From NCBI GenBank assembly GCA_022592445.1, contig JABYQR010000304.1, forward strand, positions 1 to 54,726: a stretch of DNA of 54,726 nucleotides, given 5' to 3'. Both the position numbers and the translations under genes were made by a program. This DNA is from Cytidiella melzeri (lineage: Eukaryota > Basidiomycota > Agaricomycetes > Polyporales > Irpicaceae). Below, one piece after another: positions 10,497-21,671 of this stretch (its first letter is position 1; the number at the start of each line of letters is the position of its first letter). The notes beneath the pieces were generated by a model. The model was not told where the DNA came from and searched no databases. It saw only the letters and a program-made list of their open reading frames with translations.

Positions 10497-11187
10497 TGTA
10501 ACAGTAAGGTTACTACTCATCAGATAAGTTGTTAAACCTGAAGGGATAGAGTGAGATAGAGTGTGAGAGGTGTGGTGAGCGAAGTACTGTGAGGTACTGA
10601 GTAGTCCTTTATCAACAGAGTGGATAAGACTGAGGGGATATGCCCTCAGGAGTGCCTCTATATATACATGAAGGGGAGGACCCCAGGTACTACCCTAAGA
10701 CCCCTAATACCTACATGAGTAAGCGAAGTAATCTACCTTACTAAGCATGCCCTATGCCCTAGTGGTGCCACTTCAATAATCAACCAATAGCAATTGTCCC
10801 CATGACCTGACCCCATGAACCAGCTCCAAGGCTAGACTTGTTCTAGCTTGTTCTAAGACAAGGCTAGACTTTTCCAGAAGGTTCTATGAACTATGATGTC
10901 ATCTAATGGAATGTTCTATACTATGACATCATAGTTTCAGCAAGTTCCACAAGGTTCCAGAGAGTTCTATCATGTGATACACATATAAGGAAAGGAGTGC
11001 ATCAGCGCATCAGAGACAGGAAGCGCATCAGCGCATCAATTGATAGGCACTGAGAATAAGCGCCGGAATAGGCACCTGATAAGCGCCAGATAAGTGCTGG
11101 ATAAGCGCTTGACAAGCGCTTAAATATTCCCAATAATACCATTGCCTGGTAAGGCAAGTCTTGTAGAAACATTGAAAATCTGTGACA
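10497..11187 (-). repeat. Family-2 LTR, inverted copy, no target duplication
   Basis: Reverse-complement copy of the 7104-7828 LTR, with ends TGTAACAG ... CTGTGACA. It is shorter (691 bp), mainly because it has fewer AGCGCTT-type units. The flanks do not match each other (CAACC on the left, GATTA on the right). On the right it abuts a copia element in mid-gene. This suggests recombination between LTR copies rather than a simple insertion. Confidence 0.82.
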
Positions 11188-11931
11188 GATTACACAACTT
11201 AGCCCCCCGTGACTCGAAAGAACCTCGTCAGGACGCTGACGCTATCAAACAATACGTGTCTTTAGTCGGTGGTTTACGATACGTCGCTGACTGTACTCGA
11301 CCAGACGTTGCATACTGCACTGGTCAACTTGCACAATACTTAGCTGACCCTTCTAAGGAACACTTTGCTGCAGCTAAACAGTGTTACCTATACTTGAAGG
11401 GAACGTGCAATTACTGGCTTGTCCTAAGAAACCAAGCAACTACTACTAATACTTCACTTGTCTGATACGCTGATTCTGACGGTATGACTACATACGGCAA
11501 TAAACCAATAATGGGCTACACCTTCACATACAATGACTCGCTTATCTCTTGGTCAAGTAAGCGCGGTTCACTAGTAACACTATCGGTCACCGAAGCCGAA
11601 TTATATGCCTTAGCGCATGCGTCAACTGAGGCTATATATTTAAAAGCTCTCATTGACGAACTACTGAACTTTACTATGGATCCTGTCAAGATGTATACTG
11701 ACAGTGCATCAACTAATGCCATTGTTAGCTCACCTGACGAGCAACATTCGCAACGAACTAAACACTTCGAAATTCGTAAGAATTTCATCAGCGATTGTGT
11801 ACTCAAGAAGTATATAACTATTCATCACATATCTTCTAACGATCAACGTGCTGATACACTTACTAAAGCACTACCTCTCAAAAAACTCAAGCACTTCAAT
11901 GTACTACTTCATATTTGTGCTTGAAGGGGAG
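11188..11931 (+). pseudogene. pol: Copia element C-terminus: RT end and RNase H
   Basis: A plus-strand fragment of a Ty1/copia polyprotein. The first part (to 11461) has the copia motif SLVGGLRYVADCTRPDVAYCTGQLAQYL followed by AAKQCYLYLKGT. A TGA at 11463-11465 breaks the frame inside the YADSD RNase H start. The rest is open to 11924: YTFTYNDSLISWSSKRGSLVTLSVTEAELYAL, the CDN-like YTDSASTNAIV, and HFEIRKNFISDCVLKKYITIHHISSNDQRADTLTKALP, the usual copia ending. A polypurine tract (GAAGGGGAG) directly precedes the 3' LTR at 11932. Everything upstream of the RT C-terminus is missing because the family-2 LTR at 10497-11187 lies there. It is a truncated, dead copy. Confidence 0.9.
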
Positions 11932-12102
11932 TGTTCGACTACATTAAATTAGACGCTTAACGTACGAGCGCCGTAGTTACCGTATATAAGACTTACTCCG
12001 ATCAATGCAACTTGACGCACTTTTGATCCCCAACTCCCACTGTGTGATCCCTCTCAGTCTTGCTCTCTCAACGCTCTCCTCTACTAGCATAGCCTTCTAA
12101 CA
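11932..12102 (+). repeat. 3' LTR of the truncated copia element
   Basis: Begins TGTTCGACTAC right after the polypurine tract and ends near CTTCTAACA. It contains a GTATATAAG TATA-type box. The core TTTTGATCCCCAACTCCCAC is repeated in the second copy at 12245. The 3' border is inferred from that alignment. Confidence 0.75.
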
Positions 12103-12244
12103 AGTTTACTAAAGGCTCAGTCAGCACCATTCAGTTATGTAGGATGCTCAGTCATTGCTTACATTCTCTGTTCAGTAGTATTAGCAAGCAAAGCTGTGCA
12201 TTACCAATCCTTACTCATATGACATTACTGTAGCATTAGTAATT

Positions 12245-12410
12245 TGTTCTACTATATTACTTTGATGCTGAACGTATTAGCACCCTAGCTTATTGTATAT
12301 AGGCTTTGTACTTGATCAATCAACCATACACAGTTTTGATCCCCAACTCCCACTGTGTGATCCCTCTCAGTCTTACTCTCTCAATGCTCTCCTCTAGCAT
12401 AGCCTTCTCA
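12245..12410 (+). repeat. Second, solo copia LTR of the same family
   Basis: Aligns along its length with 11932-12102 (TGTTCTACTA start, TTTTGATCCCCAACTCCCAC core, AGCATAGCCTTCTCA end). GTAAT occurs at 12239-12243 and 12412-12416, a likely 5-bp target duplication if the LTR ends are each one base longer than drawn. Confidence 0.7.
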
Positions 12411-12416
12411 CGTAAT

Positions 12417-13453
12417 CTAGTTACAGACATGTATATACCGCTCCTAGAGAGCAGAGTCATGATAAGACACTTACTCCCAGAGTTAGTTAACCTTCCAAGT
12501 CATCCCCTACACTTGTAACTTTCAAACAAGTCCTACCAAGCTCGATAGGGTGGCTGGGTAGGAGCCTGGTCACGAATCCTCGTTCACACCCTCGTTCCGC
12601 CCACTGTGACCGTGAAAACGAGCGGTTTTTGGATAAAAGCCCGAAATTTAAAATAACTTCACATCGCTCCCTCCCTCGTTTCACGCGCCCTGAAAACGTG
12701 CGGTTCTTGGATAAAACACGAAAAATTACTTCATAAAATACCGTAACTTACAACAACAGCTAATTGACGGCGACGTTCGCCGAGAAAACCACCACGCACT
12801 GTAATATAGGGTGCGCAGGCCAAATCAAATCAACACTGGTGGTGTCAAATGCTTGTATACGAAAGAAACTATTATTGAGCAATCAGTCGAGAATTCGAGG
12901 TTTGGAAACAGTAAGAATAACGCGATGAAGAAAAGAAGTGGTATGTCAGGTATACGTGGTACTAGGCGATGATGGATGGGATGGTTTCGGAGAGAAGTAA
13001 GAGAAGGGGGGAGAGAGACAACAAAAACACAGTCCGAGAGAGTTCGTGGATACACTGTATGGTAAGCTAGCTATAGACAGTCTAAGAGTGTATGTGGCAG
13101 TTCGTGATAACAAATAAAGTGAGATGTCGTTGTATCAGCAAAAAAAACAGACAGAAAAACAACAATGCGAGGAGGAGCGAGTAGGGAGGGCCACAGGTAT
13201 GTACGACGGAGGAGAATCCAGAAAAAAGGAGCGTGGGTGCGCAGCACAACGCCGCGAAAAGATCGTGTATGTCGAACAACAACTGGACGAAAAATGGCAA
13301 GGAGGGGGTGTAGCAATACAAAGCAAAACATGCACGTGTATGAGCGAGAAAGTGTGGTGGTGTTGACACACTGAGAAAGCTATTGCGAGTCCGTTCTGTC
13401 CGTCAAGGCGGCGTCAAGACAGAGCCGAGAGAAAAAGCGGTGGAGGCACATCT
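12417..13453. other. Intergenic, no gene recognised
   Basis: Downstream of the KRE6-like gene. It holds a diverged direct repeat with about 78-bp period (GAAAACGAGCGG near 12614 and GAAAACGTGCGG near 12692) and a purine-rich stretch at 12890-13380. The ORFs there are low-complexity and have no family resemblance. Confidence 0.6.
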
Positions 13454-16206
13454 TTACTTGGCGTTACAACCGCCCTTGGGCTTCAACTTCCACATCTTCA
13501 CCGAATCACTGCAATACCCGCGCATTAGCCTTTCAATCACGAAAAAGTCGGAGGCGAAAAGATGGACTCACATCCTGAACGCCCTATCATCCTGGTTACT
13601 CGGCCACGTCTTGAACCACGTACTCTGCGCCTCCGCAAATGTCTTCATCGCCTCGCTGTCTTGGTCCACCCACGGCTTCCCGCCCACACCATCCGGGAAC
13701 CACCCGCTCGTACCACCCGCGGCCAGATCCAAAATTAGGAAAAACTGCTGATCGAACGGCGCCGCGCTGCTTCCACCAGCTTCCTCCCAGATATTAGACA
13801 CAATAACCTCCGTGTCCGACCCGTTGTGAGCTGTGGTAGGGTAATCGCCACGGTCAAAGAACGATTTACCTCCTTTACCCGTGACTTTGAGATTCATCAT
13901 CGCCTGGAGTCGGGTGTCGACATAGAATCGCATCCAGTCCGGCGTCCACTCAAGACCGTAAGTGTGGAAATCCTCGCCGTATGTAAATCGCTTTTCTTGC
14001 CACCAACCAACGATGTGGGTCTGCAAGCTGGCAAGAGGGCCGTAGTTGAGGGAGGAGCGAATGTAGTTGATGCCTTGCGCGGCGTATGACTGGTCGTTAC
14101 CTCTAGCTTCCATGATCTACAAGTCATACCGAACACGATCGTCAGCTCTTGCTCGGACCAATGAGCTGCCTGAAGACGTACATCAATTTCTCCACTGAAT
14201 GGCCAAATTCCGTACTTGTTATCGGTTGGCAACATCCAGATCGCAGGCCAAAGCCAATCACCCCTAGGCAGCTTCGCCCTCACCTCGACTTTACCGTACG
14301 CAATCGAATAGTGTCCCTTCGTGCTGATCCTCGCCGACATAACGGGGGGGAGGACGTTAGTGCCGTCAGAAGTGGCAGAACAGTTGGACTGGTCGGAGTT
14401 GGCTGAGATGCTGAAAGTGCCTTGGCCGGCATTGCAGTTGTCGAGGGAGTATTGTCCACCGTTAATGATTTGGTCCGTGCTGCCGATGGCATCAGAGGTC
14501 AGCGTGGGCATGATGTACAGCTGGTTGTTGCGGATGTAGAGATTCTGTTGAAGCGCAGTTGCCATCTCGAACTCGCCGTTGCTAGAACAAGGAGCATCAG
14601 CTCTTAAACACACGCTGAGTTTTCTGTCAAATACTCACCCAAACCCTCCCATCTCGACATCTCTTGACCATGTATTTTCCAAGTCCAAGGTGTTGAAATT
14701 GTCCTCGAGGACCAGACAGAGATCATCGGCAGTAAGCTGATGAACTCCAGTCCAGCCAAAGAAGCAAATCACCGCTGCCGCCGCGACTCCCAAGAACATA
14801 CAACCGAGTGTCAACCACCAGCTCACGCGCTCTCTCGTGTTCTTCGTACCAATCCAAGGCTTGTCCTCCTTGGTGAGTTTTTGGTCAAGACGTGTAGAAG
14901 GCATCAGAGCACGAGTACGCTTAGTGTAGGCATAGGGAGAAAGACCAGATGTGTACGCCGAAGCAGGGAGATACGTGAGGGAGGGAGGGTAGGTAGATGT
15001 GGGGTAGGTGTTTGATGGGGTGAGAGATGGGTAGGAGGGAGGTGACCAAATGGATGAAGGGCGGGAGGCCGGGGACAGGAAGGGGGCACGCATGGCAATC
15101 TGTGGTTGGGAGTTCGTGCGTGGGAGCATGCCATCTACAAGCAAATATGTCGTGGAAATGAATATTTGTCGATCGTTTCACGTAGCTCGGAAATACTCAC
15201 CGCCAACCAACTGTGTACTGCTACCGGCCATCGCACCTGCGGCGCTGTTCTTGTAGACATTTCCACCGCCAATTGGAGGTGTGCTACCGCCGGGAGTGTT
15301 TGGCCCGCTTCCTGTGCTACTCCAGCTCCTTCTATCCTCAGAGCCCATGAACGGCGCATAAGGCCGTCCAAGATCTCCCTCGCCGTCTGTGACATCAATG
15401 CTAGACCTCTCTCCACCGACGGCACGCACAGCAGCATATCCTCCCGCACCCGCGAACGGGTATGCAACGCCCGCAGGGGTGTTGGGCGGGCTCATCTCCT
15501 TGGACAGTCTACGGAAACTTTCCTGCGATGCGCGACGCGCCATTGTGCCCGGAATAGGTGTACCAGGGTCAGGATTTCCTGAGTGGCTAAGGAACGGGAA
15601 TGCCGAAGGCGGGGAACGGCCAGACACGAGCGGCGAGGGCGTGTCGAACGGGTTCCTCTCAGAGGGAGTCTGAGACGAGGATCGCCTACGGTTGTGGTTC
15701 CTAGGCCGAGTCGCACTCACGCCTTCTGCTGCATACTCTGCTGTGTTAGCACGAGTGCGACGGGCGGAGGGGGAGACAGGTGTGCTGGCGGCTGCGTTTG
15801 TAGCTCTTGGTCTCCCGGCGAAGGTCTGCTGCTCGCGGTCAGTGCCATCGCGGTCAGAGTCGCTAGCAACGTCGCTGTTGTCTGCCATGCCACCTGAAGA
15901 AATCCAACTCTGTCTATCTGAACTTTCGTTCGAGTCTTTGCGAGAGCCTGCGAGGAAGAAGGGACGGGGGGGAGCAAGAGACTGCGTCTCGCTGGGAGAT
16001 GGGCTGTATGCTCTTTGTGTGTGTTGGGTGTCGGCAAATGGCGTGGAGGAGGTGAGGGCCTCTTCTTCGCTTGAGGGCGGGGACGGGGCGGCCGGAGGAA
16101 CAGCCGAAGAAGAGGGGGCACGACTGGTGAAGGCATTGCGCGCGTTGCGATAAGCATCCGCCGATGAATAGTTTGAGCGCCCCGAGTCTCGACGTCTGTA
16201 TGCCAT
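13454..16206 (-). CDS. KRE6: KRE6/SKN1-family beta-1,6-glucan synthesis protein
   Basis: Five exons: 16206-15201, 15134-14639, 14581-14182, 14116-13572, 13508-13454; introns are 57-66 nt and the total is 833 residues, in frame throughout. KRE6/SKN1 proteins are type II Golgi/ER membrane proteins with a glycosyl hydrolase 16 fold, needed for beta-1,6-glucan in the fungal wall. Residues 1 to about 435 are a Ser/Pro/Gly-rich cytoplasmic tail, one span lies at about 441-463 (WWLTLGCMFLGVAAAAVICF), and the luminal GH16 domain follows. The GH16 signature EIDIME is split by an intron: Glu632, Ile633 and Asp634 before it, then IME with Glu637. Nearby are WLWPAIWMLP and, later, the C-terminal block RAFRIDSVKMWKLKP. 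The last 55-nt exon was placed by restoring that block. Length fits the family (about 720-900). The start is the first Met, with no competing upstream ATG seen. It is divergent from the GT2 gene at 17789. Confidence 0.95.
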
Positions 16207-17788
16207 CCTGTCCCTGTCAGTCGCTGGCCCTGAAGAAATCTCGGTAAACGACAGTGGAGGGAGTCGCCGTTTGCCTGTTGGGGGACGTCGTTGAGGATGG
16301 AGGAGGCAAAGAACGAACGGCGTGGGTTGAAAAGCCCACCACCACTGGTGATAAGCAAAAACTAATTATTTTCACTCTGCGGTGGATGTTGACGTTGCTC
16401 TCCCATCAATTCGGCTTCTTTCTTCTTTGGGGCGATAACCCAGCTTCCACGGCTACCGCTACTGCGACATTTTACTATCTACAGACGCCTGTGCCTGTGG
16501 GCCGCCGACAAACGCTCGAGCGACATATGGGCTTGCAAATGGCGTCCAGGTTTCCTGCTCTGCTGCATCCAAGGTCCTCAATGTCCTACATACTTTTGTA
16601 CGTAGATACAGCTCTCTGATTTTCGAGTGGCTATGTCGTTGTTCAGCGCATTGCATCTAGGAACAAGAAAAACATATCTAATACAGTCTAGATGTGACGC
16701 AATTGAGGGGCTCAGACATATCAAAACAGATCCCATCTACCAAAAACATATGACGTCGTACGCACGCGTACATAAGTACGGTGAGTAGTACGCTTGGTCC
16801 CGCAGACCATGCTAGTTGACTAGCAGGGGAGTCTCAACTCGCCGGCGAATTTACAGAACACGCGACAGCCGCATGTGTCTCAGAGCGACAGCATTTTTTG
16901 CGTCATTATTATTGAACTGACCTCGGCTCGCAGCACAACGAATAATTTTAATGCCCACAATAGTTCGGCAATAAAATAGAGACGAGCAGTTTGAAGTTGA
17001 AACAGGGCTCGTATACGTATTACGCTCGCTGGAGGAATCGATGAACGGCGTGTGTGTCGCGTGCATGCTTATTTGACAATTGGCGCGTTGACGTTTGGCA
17101 GGGAGTGGAGCGAACCAGTCCGGCTTTCTGCGGTCGTGAAGTCAACGCTCCAACGGGATATCATGATGCGGATGGTTTTACTTGTTGTATGTCCCAACCA
17201 GGAAAATATTGTTTTTCTGACGACACCCACAAAAAGCATACACGAGCCGACCACAGTGCTGTTGGTGCTACTGTATTCCCTGCGGGTTCTCTCGAGCTCG
17301 AGAGGAAGTGCAGGCGCATATAGTAGTGGCGGAGGAGCTGGATCTGGAGATCTGGGGGTTCCAAGACAGGCGATAAGAGAATAAGAGCAACGTCACTCTG
17401 AATTGATGGTACAAATTGCAGGAATGGAAATGGACAACACAAAGCGAGAAAACTCCCACCCGGCGAATTCCCACACGGATTATGATCCCCTTATCATATA
17501 ATACCATAAGAAAACTGATTGGTTTCGAGTCTGAGAAGAAAGTTGGGCTTATCTGGAGCACTTCCACTTCATACTTGCGTTTCTCGCCCTTCGACTCTCA
17601 TCTCCTTTCCCTCGTGCGAGGTCAACGCGTGCAGGCGTCGTCCCCTCACACCACCACGACCACACCTCGCGTAAACGACGACGGTGTTCACTCACCTGTC
17701 GCAGTCTCCCTCCCCTTCTACCACTTAGCACTCGCAGCGGTGTCCATCTCCACCTCTTCCCACATCACATCCAGGGAAGCCAGCAAGG
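16207..17788. promoter_or_regulatory. Shared 1.6-kb upstream region of two cell-wall genes
   Basis: Lies between the divergent starts of the KRE6-like and GT2 genes. Visible sites: a CRE-like TGACGTCG at 16751, an MCB-like ACGCGT at 16764-16769, and pyrimidine-rich runs just before the GT2 ATG (17560-17780), common before fungal starts. ORFs here have no family resemblance. Function of the sites is untested. Confidence 0.4.
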
Positions 17789-20700
17789 ATGGATTACGAC
17801 CGCTACGATGCCTTCCTGCACCACATCTTCAAGCAAACCCAAGGTGACGCCTGGTTCCGTCCAAACGAAGATAACCTCTCCGCCGGTGTTGCTCTCCGTG
17901 TCCTCGACAACAACCCAGACACTGGCTTACCCGAGTATCGTGTGTTCCCGTATGAAAACCTCGCGTTGGAACCCTTCGAGGCGGCCATTGTCAGGCTGAA
18001 CCCCGCGGTGGCAGTCAAGGTTAGGAGTGCCGCTGTGCATGCTGCTTTGGCGGAAATGTGAGTTTGCTTTCTGACGTCTTGAGCTATTGCGTGTTGTGTG
18101 GATTCTGTCTTGTTTTGTCTTGGTGGCGTGGACACGAGTGGGCAAGACTCCTGTCCAGCCGTACAACTTGAACAAGCGCAACCATGTCAAATTGCTATAA
18201 GCGCTGGGATGGATGAGGTCGATTGCGCCTGCACGCCCGACGGGCGTGGGAAACCGCTCTCCTCAAACCTACATTTGGTCCGCATATCCATTATATGCGA
18301 ACGCTCACTGACAAGATGTTGTATACAGAGGACCAGATGATACGTCGATATATGTTGACGCCAACACGAGGATACAAGTGTTGGAGACCATCATGGACCT
18401 GCCCATGGCCGAGAAGGAGCAATGTGCTGCGTTTATTGTGAGTGGCTTGTTTTCTTAGCTGTCAAGTAGCGTAGTGTTTGCACTTTCACTCGTTGTTCCC
18501 CGCTGTCCAGCGCGGCTCGCTTCAGTTTTGCGTTAGCCCGCATATCTGCACGCAACGTATTTCCAATTCCGGATATGCGCTAATTCTGAAAAATTGTCTC
18601 ACAGCGCGACGAGCGAGTACTCATTGTGTGGTCCGACTCCATTGACACCATTATTCCGACATGTCGTGACTTCGAAGAGCGTCTCATCAAGTTGCTGTGG
18701 AGATCCCGCCCCAATGCTGCCGCCCATGCAGCGAGCGCAAGCAGCCATCCTGCCAGCGCAAGCGGTGAGAGTTACACCACACCATTGATAGTTTGCAAGG
18801 GAACTTACTGCATCCATCAGGCTCGCACTCTGGCCACGGTTCTATGACGAACCTCAACGCCCGCCTCTCATCATCCGTCTCAACTTCTGGTTTCGCCCGA
18901 GGATCCTTAATCCCACCTGGCACACCACGCGGCGTACACGGCATGTCCCTAGAGGACATCCGTGGGGACCTTGAAAAGGCCGAGCTGAACGACTTGAAAG
19001 GACCAAGTACATCTAGGGACGATCAGGGTAGGTTAGTGAGGACAAAAGTGGTCAGAACCTGGTACGGAAAGAAGAAGACGATTTCCATACCGGTTGAAGA
19101 CGAGGAGTCTTTGGAAGGAATTCCGGAGAAGAGACCTGCGATGGTCATCGCGCCGATTACGAACGGGTTGGCGTTTGGTTTGAGTGTCTGTGAGTGATCT
19201 CATGGGTCTTGCGCGTTGTATGACGGAGTGCTAAACTTTTACGTGCTTAGTTTTCGTGGGTAATGGTATCAGCACCATTTTGGTCGAGTGGCAGCTTGAC
19301 GGGAACTTCACTCGTTTCGCGCTGCTTGCATTTCTGCCGTTGTTATTTGCCGTCTCTCTCGTATGTTTTTCAATAAAATTCGCACTTTACAACGCCAAGT
19401 TCTGATACCTTCTGCTATAGTTCTTCTGTCTTCAGTTGATCACCAACGTTTGCATGGCTATTGGTCCCATCGCTCAGTACCATGAAAATTCCAAGTATTA
19501 CTCCGCAAATAGGCCCCGCGCCAACAAAATCGTGGATAACAACCTGCCCCATGTCACGATCCAAATGCCGGTTTACAAGGAGAGTTTGGACAATGTTTTG
19601 TAAGCCCATCATTTCTGCCGCACAACATGCGAGGCCTCATTGACGACATCTTGGACCACAGGGCCCCTTCGATTGAATCGATCAAGAAGGCAATGCAGAC
19701 CTACGCTCGGCAAGGAGGTACTTCTACCATCTTCATCAACGACGACGGTCTCCGCGTGATCTCGCGCGAGGAACGTGACGCTCGTATCGCCTACTATGCC
19801 AACCATGGCATCGGGTGGGTCGCACGTCCTAAGCACGACAACGCCCCAGACGGTTTCCATCGCGCCGGACGGTTCAAGAAGGCGTCTAATATGAACTACG
19901 GGCTTGCATTGTCGTTGAAAGCGGAAAAACATCTTGTAGAACTGCAGGCACAGGAGAAACTCCGTCCTTCCCGGCAGAGCTCGACTGGTCATAACGGCTC
20001 GCGCGACGAAGGTCGTTATGGCTTGCAGTACCAGGATCATGATGGAGAGGATCAAGGCGTTGTTGAAGTTCCCCATAACGACGGCGATAACAGCGATAAG
20101 AGTCTCGAGGTGGAAGATTTGGAGGAGCGGGCGTTGATGATGGCGATTGAGGAGGTGTACGAGAGCAGTGGACGCAGGTGGAGGCCGTGGGCCGCGAACG
20201 GCAAGGCATGCCGTGTTGGAGAGATTGTGTTGATCGTTGATTCGGATACTGTCGTTCCCGAGGATTGCTTGAGGGATGCGGCGAGGGAGATGGCGGAGTG
20301 CCCAACTGTGGCGATTATCCAACACGAGTCTGGTGAGTTCAGTCATTGTTTGATATGAGATTATGTGGCTGACGGGTGTGATGTGAAGATGTAATGCAGG
20401 TTGCGCATCATTACTTTGAAAACGGTATTGCCTACTTTACTCGTCGTATTAACAGGTCAATCTCCTTCAGTACGTCTCTCTCGTTTTTGATGATGTCTGC
20501 GATGTTGCTAATTTAGGGTTTATAGCTTGCGCTAATGGCGAAGTCGCTCCTTTTGTCGGTCACAACGCTTTCCTCCGCTGGAGGGCAATCCAAGACGCCG
20601 CATTCATTGACACAGACGGCGTCGAGAAGATCTGGTCAGAGTCTAACGTGTCCGAAGATTTCGACATGGCTCTCCGTCTTCAACTCCGAGGATTCATCAT

Positions 20701-21671
20701 CCGCTGGGCTACGTACTCTGAAGGTGGTTTCAAAGAGGGTGTCTCCCTTACGGTCGATGACGAGCTTAACCGATGGCAAAAGTATGCTTACGGCTGTAGT
20801 GAGCTGCTGTTCAACCCCATCATACAGTGGTGGCGACGTGGCCCGGTCAACTATCAGATCCACAAGTTCCTCTGGTCGAGCGCACCGTTGCATTACAAGG
20901 TTTCGATGATGGCGTATATGTTCTCGTACTGTGCGTAGCGGTTCTGTTGATTGTGGTCTTGTCAGTGCTGATTCCTTTGCTATGTAGACGGTATCGCCGG
21001 TTCAATCACTATTGCGATCCTCAACTACATCCTCCTCGGATTCGAGTTCCCTGTGGATGGATTCTACCTGCACAGTTTCGAAATCTGGCTGGCTACGACT
21101 GTAGTGTTCTACGGTTCTGGTAACATAGGCTTCACGCTGTTGGAATACCGTCTCGGCAAGCGTGATCTCATCTGGGCGCTGGTGGAGAACTTTGCGTGGA
21201 TTCCGTTCTTGTACGTCTCTCCTTCGCTACCTTTCTCATTCTTGATCTGATAGGCATGTGATTGTAGCTTCTTCTTCTTTGGTGGTCTCTCCATTCCGCT
21301 CTCCCAGGCGATCTTAGCTCATTTGTTCTCGTACAACATCACATGGGGCGCGACGGTGAAGGAAGTCGAGCGGTCCAATTTCTTCAAGGAAATCCCGAAG
21401 ATTGCGAAGCGATTCTGGTTCCCGTTGATCGTGTCGATTGTCATCATTGCGGGCGTCGTCATCGTGTCCACGAGCCTTGTACCCATCCAGTGGAGAATCG
21501 GCGGTGAGGGCTGGGCTGTCATCTTCCCTCTTGTGTACGTGTTTCTCCTCTTTGTTAGGCGTTACCTCCCATGCTAACCGATGACTGCTGTCGTTCAACA
21601 GCCTCGTCTGCTCCTGCCATATACTTTTCCCAATTGTGCTGAACCCATGGTTGATGGTTTTCTCGTACTAG
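17789..21671 (+). CDS. Membrane glycosyltransferase family 2 (polysaccharide synthase-like)
   Basis: Twelve exons: 17789-18057, 18329-18437, 18605-18764, 18821-19189, 19251-19360, 19421-19599, 19662-20332, 20389-20469, 20526-20930, 20988-21210, 21268-21534, 21602-21671; 970 residues, all phases agree. The GT2 core resembles processive polysaccharide synthases (chitin, hyaluronan, cellulose type): FINDDGL at about 423-429 (UDP-sugar binding Asp), DSD at 592-594 (metal-binding DxD), SED at 692-694 (catalytic base), and RWQKYAYG from 732 in the place of the usual Q..RW. Membrane spans flank the core: two before it (about 290-365), and several after it. The substrate cannot be read from sequence; it is not a typical chitin synthase. 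Basidiomycetes carry conserved proteins of this type. The N-terminal 285 residues are soluble, with a Ser-rich linker. The first two introns are unusually long (271 and 167 nt). It is divergent from the KRE6-like gene, which also fits a wall role. Confidence 0.92.

Noticed and set aside
13071..13371. Several overlapping ORFs on both strands
   Set aside because: Low-complexity purine/pyrimidine strand bias keeps all frames open by chance; no motif.
15389..16153. Long plus-strand ORFs opposite KRE6 exon 1
   Set aside because: Shadows of the Ser/Pro/Gly-rich, GC-rich exon on the minus strand.
19609..20346. 245-residue minus-strand ORF
   Set aside because: Antisense to the GT2 catalytic exon, whose DxD and FINDDG motifs are on the plus strand.
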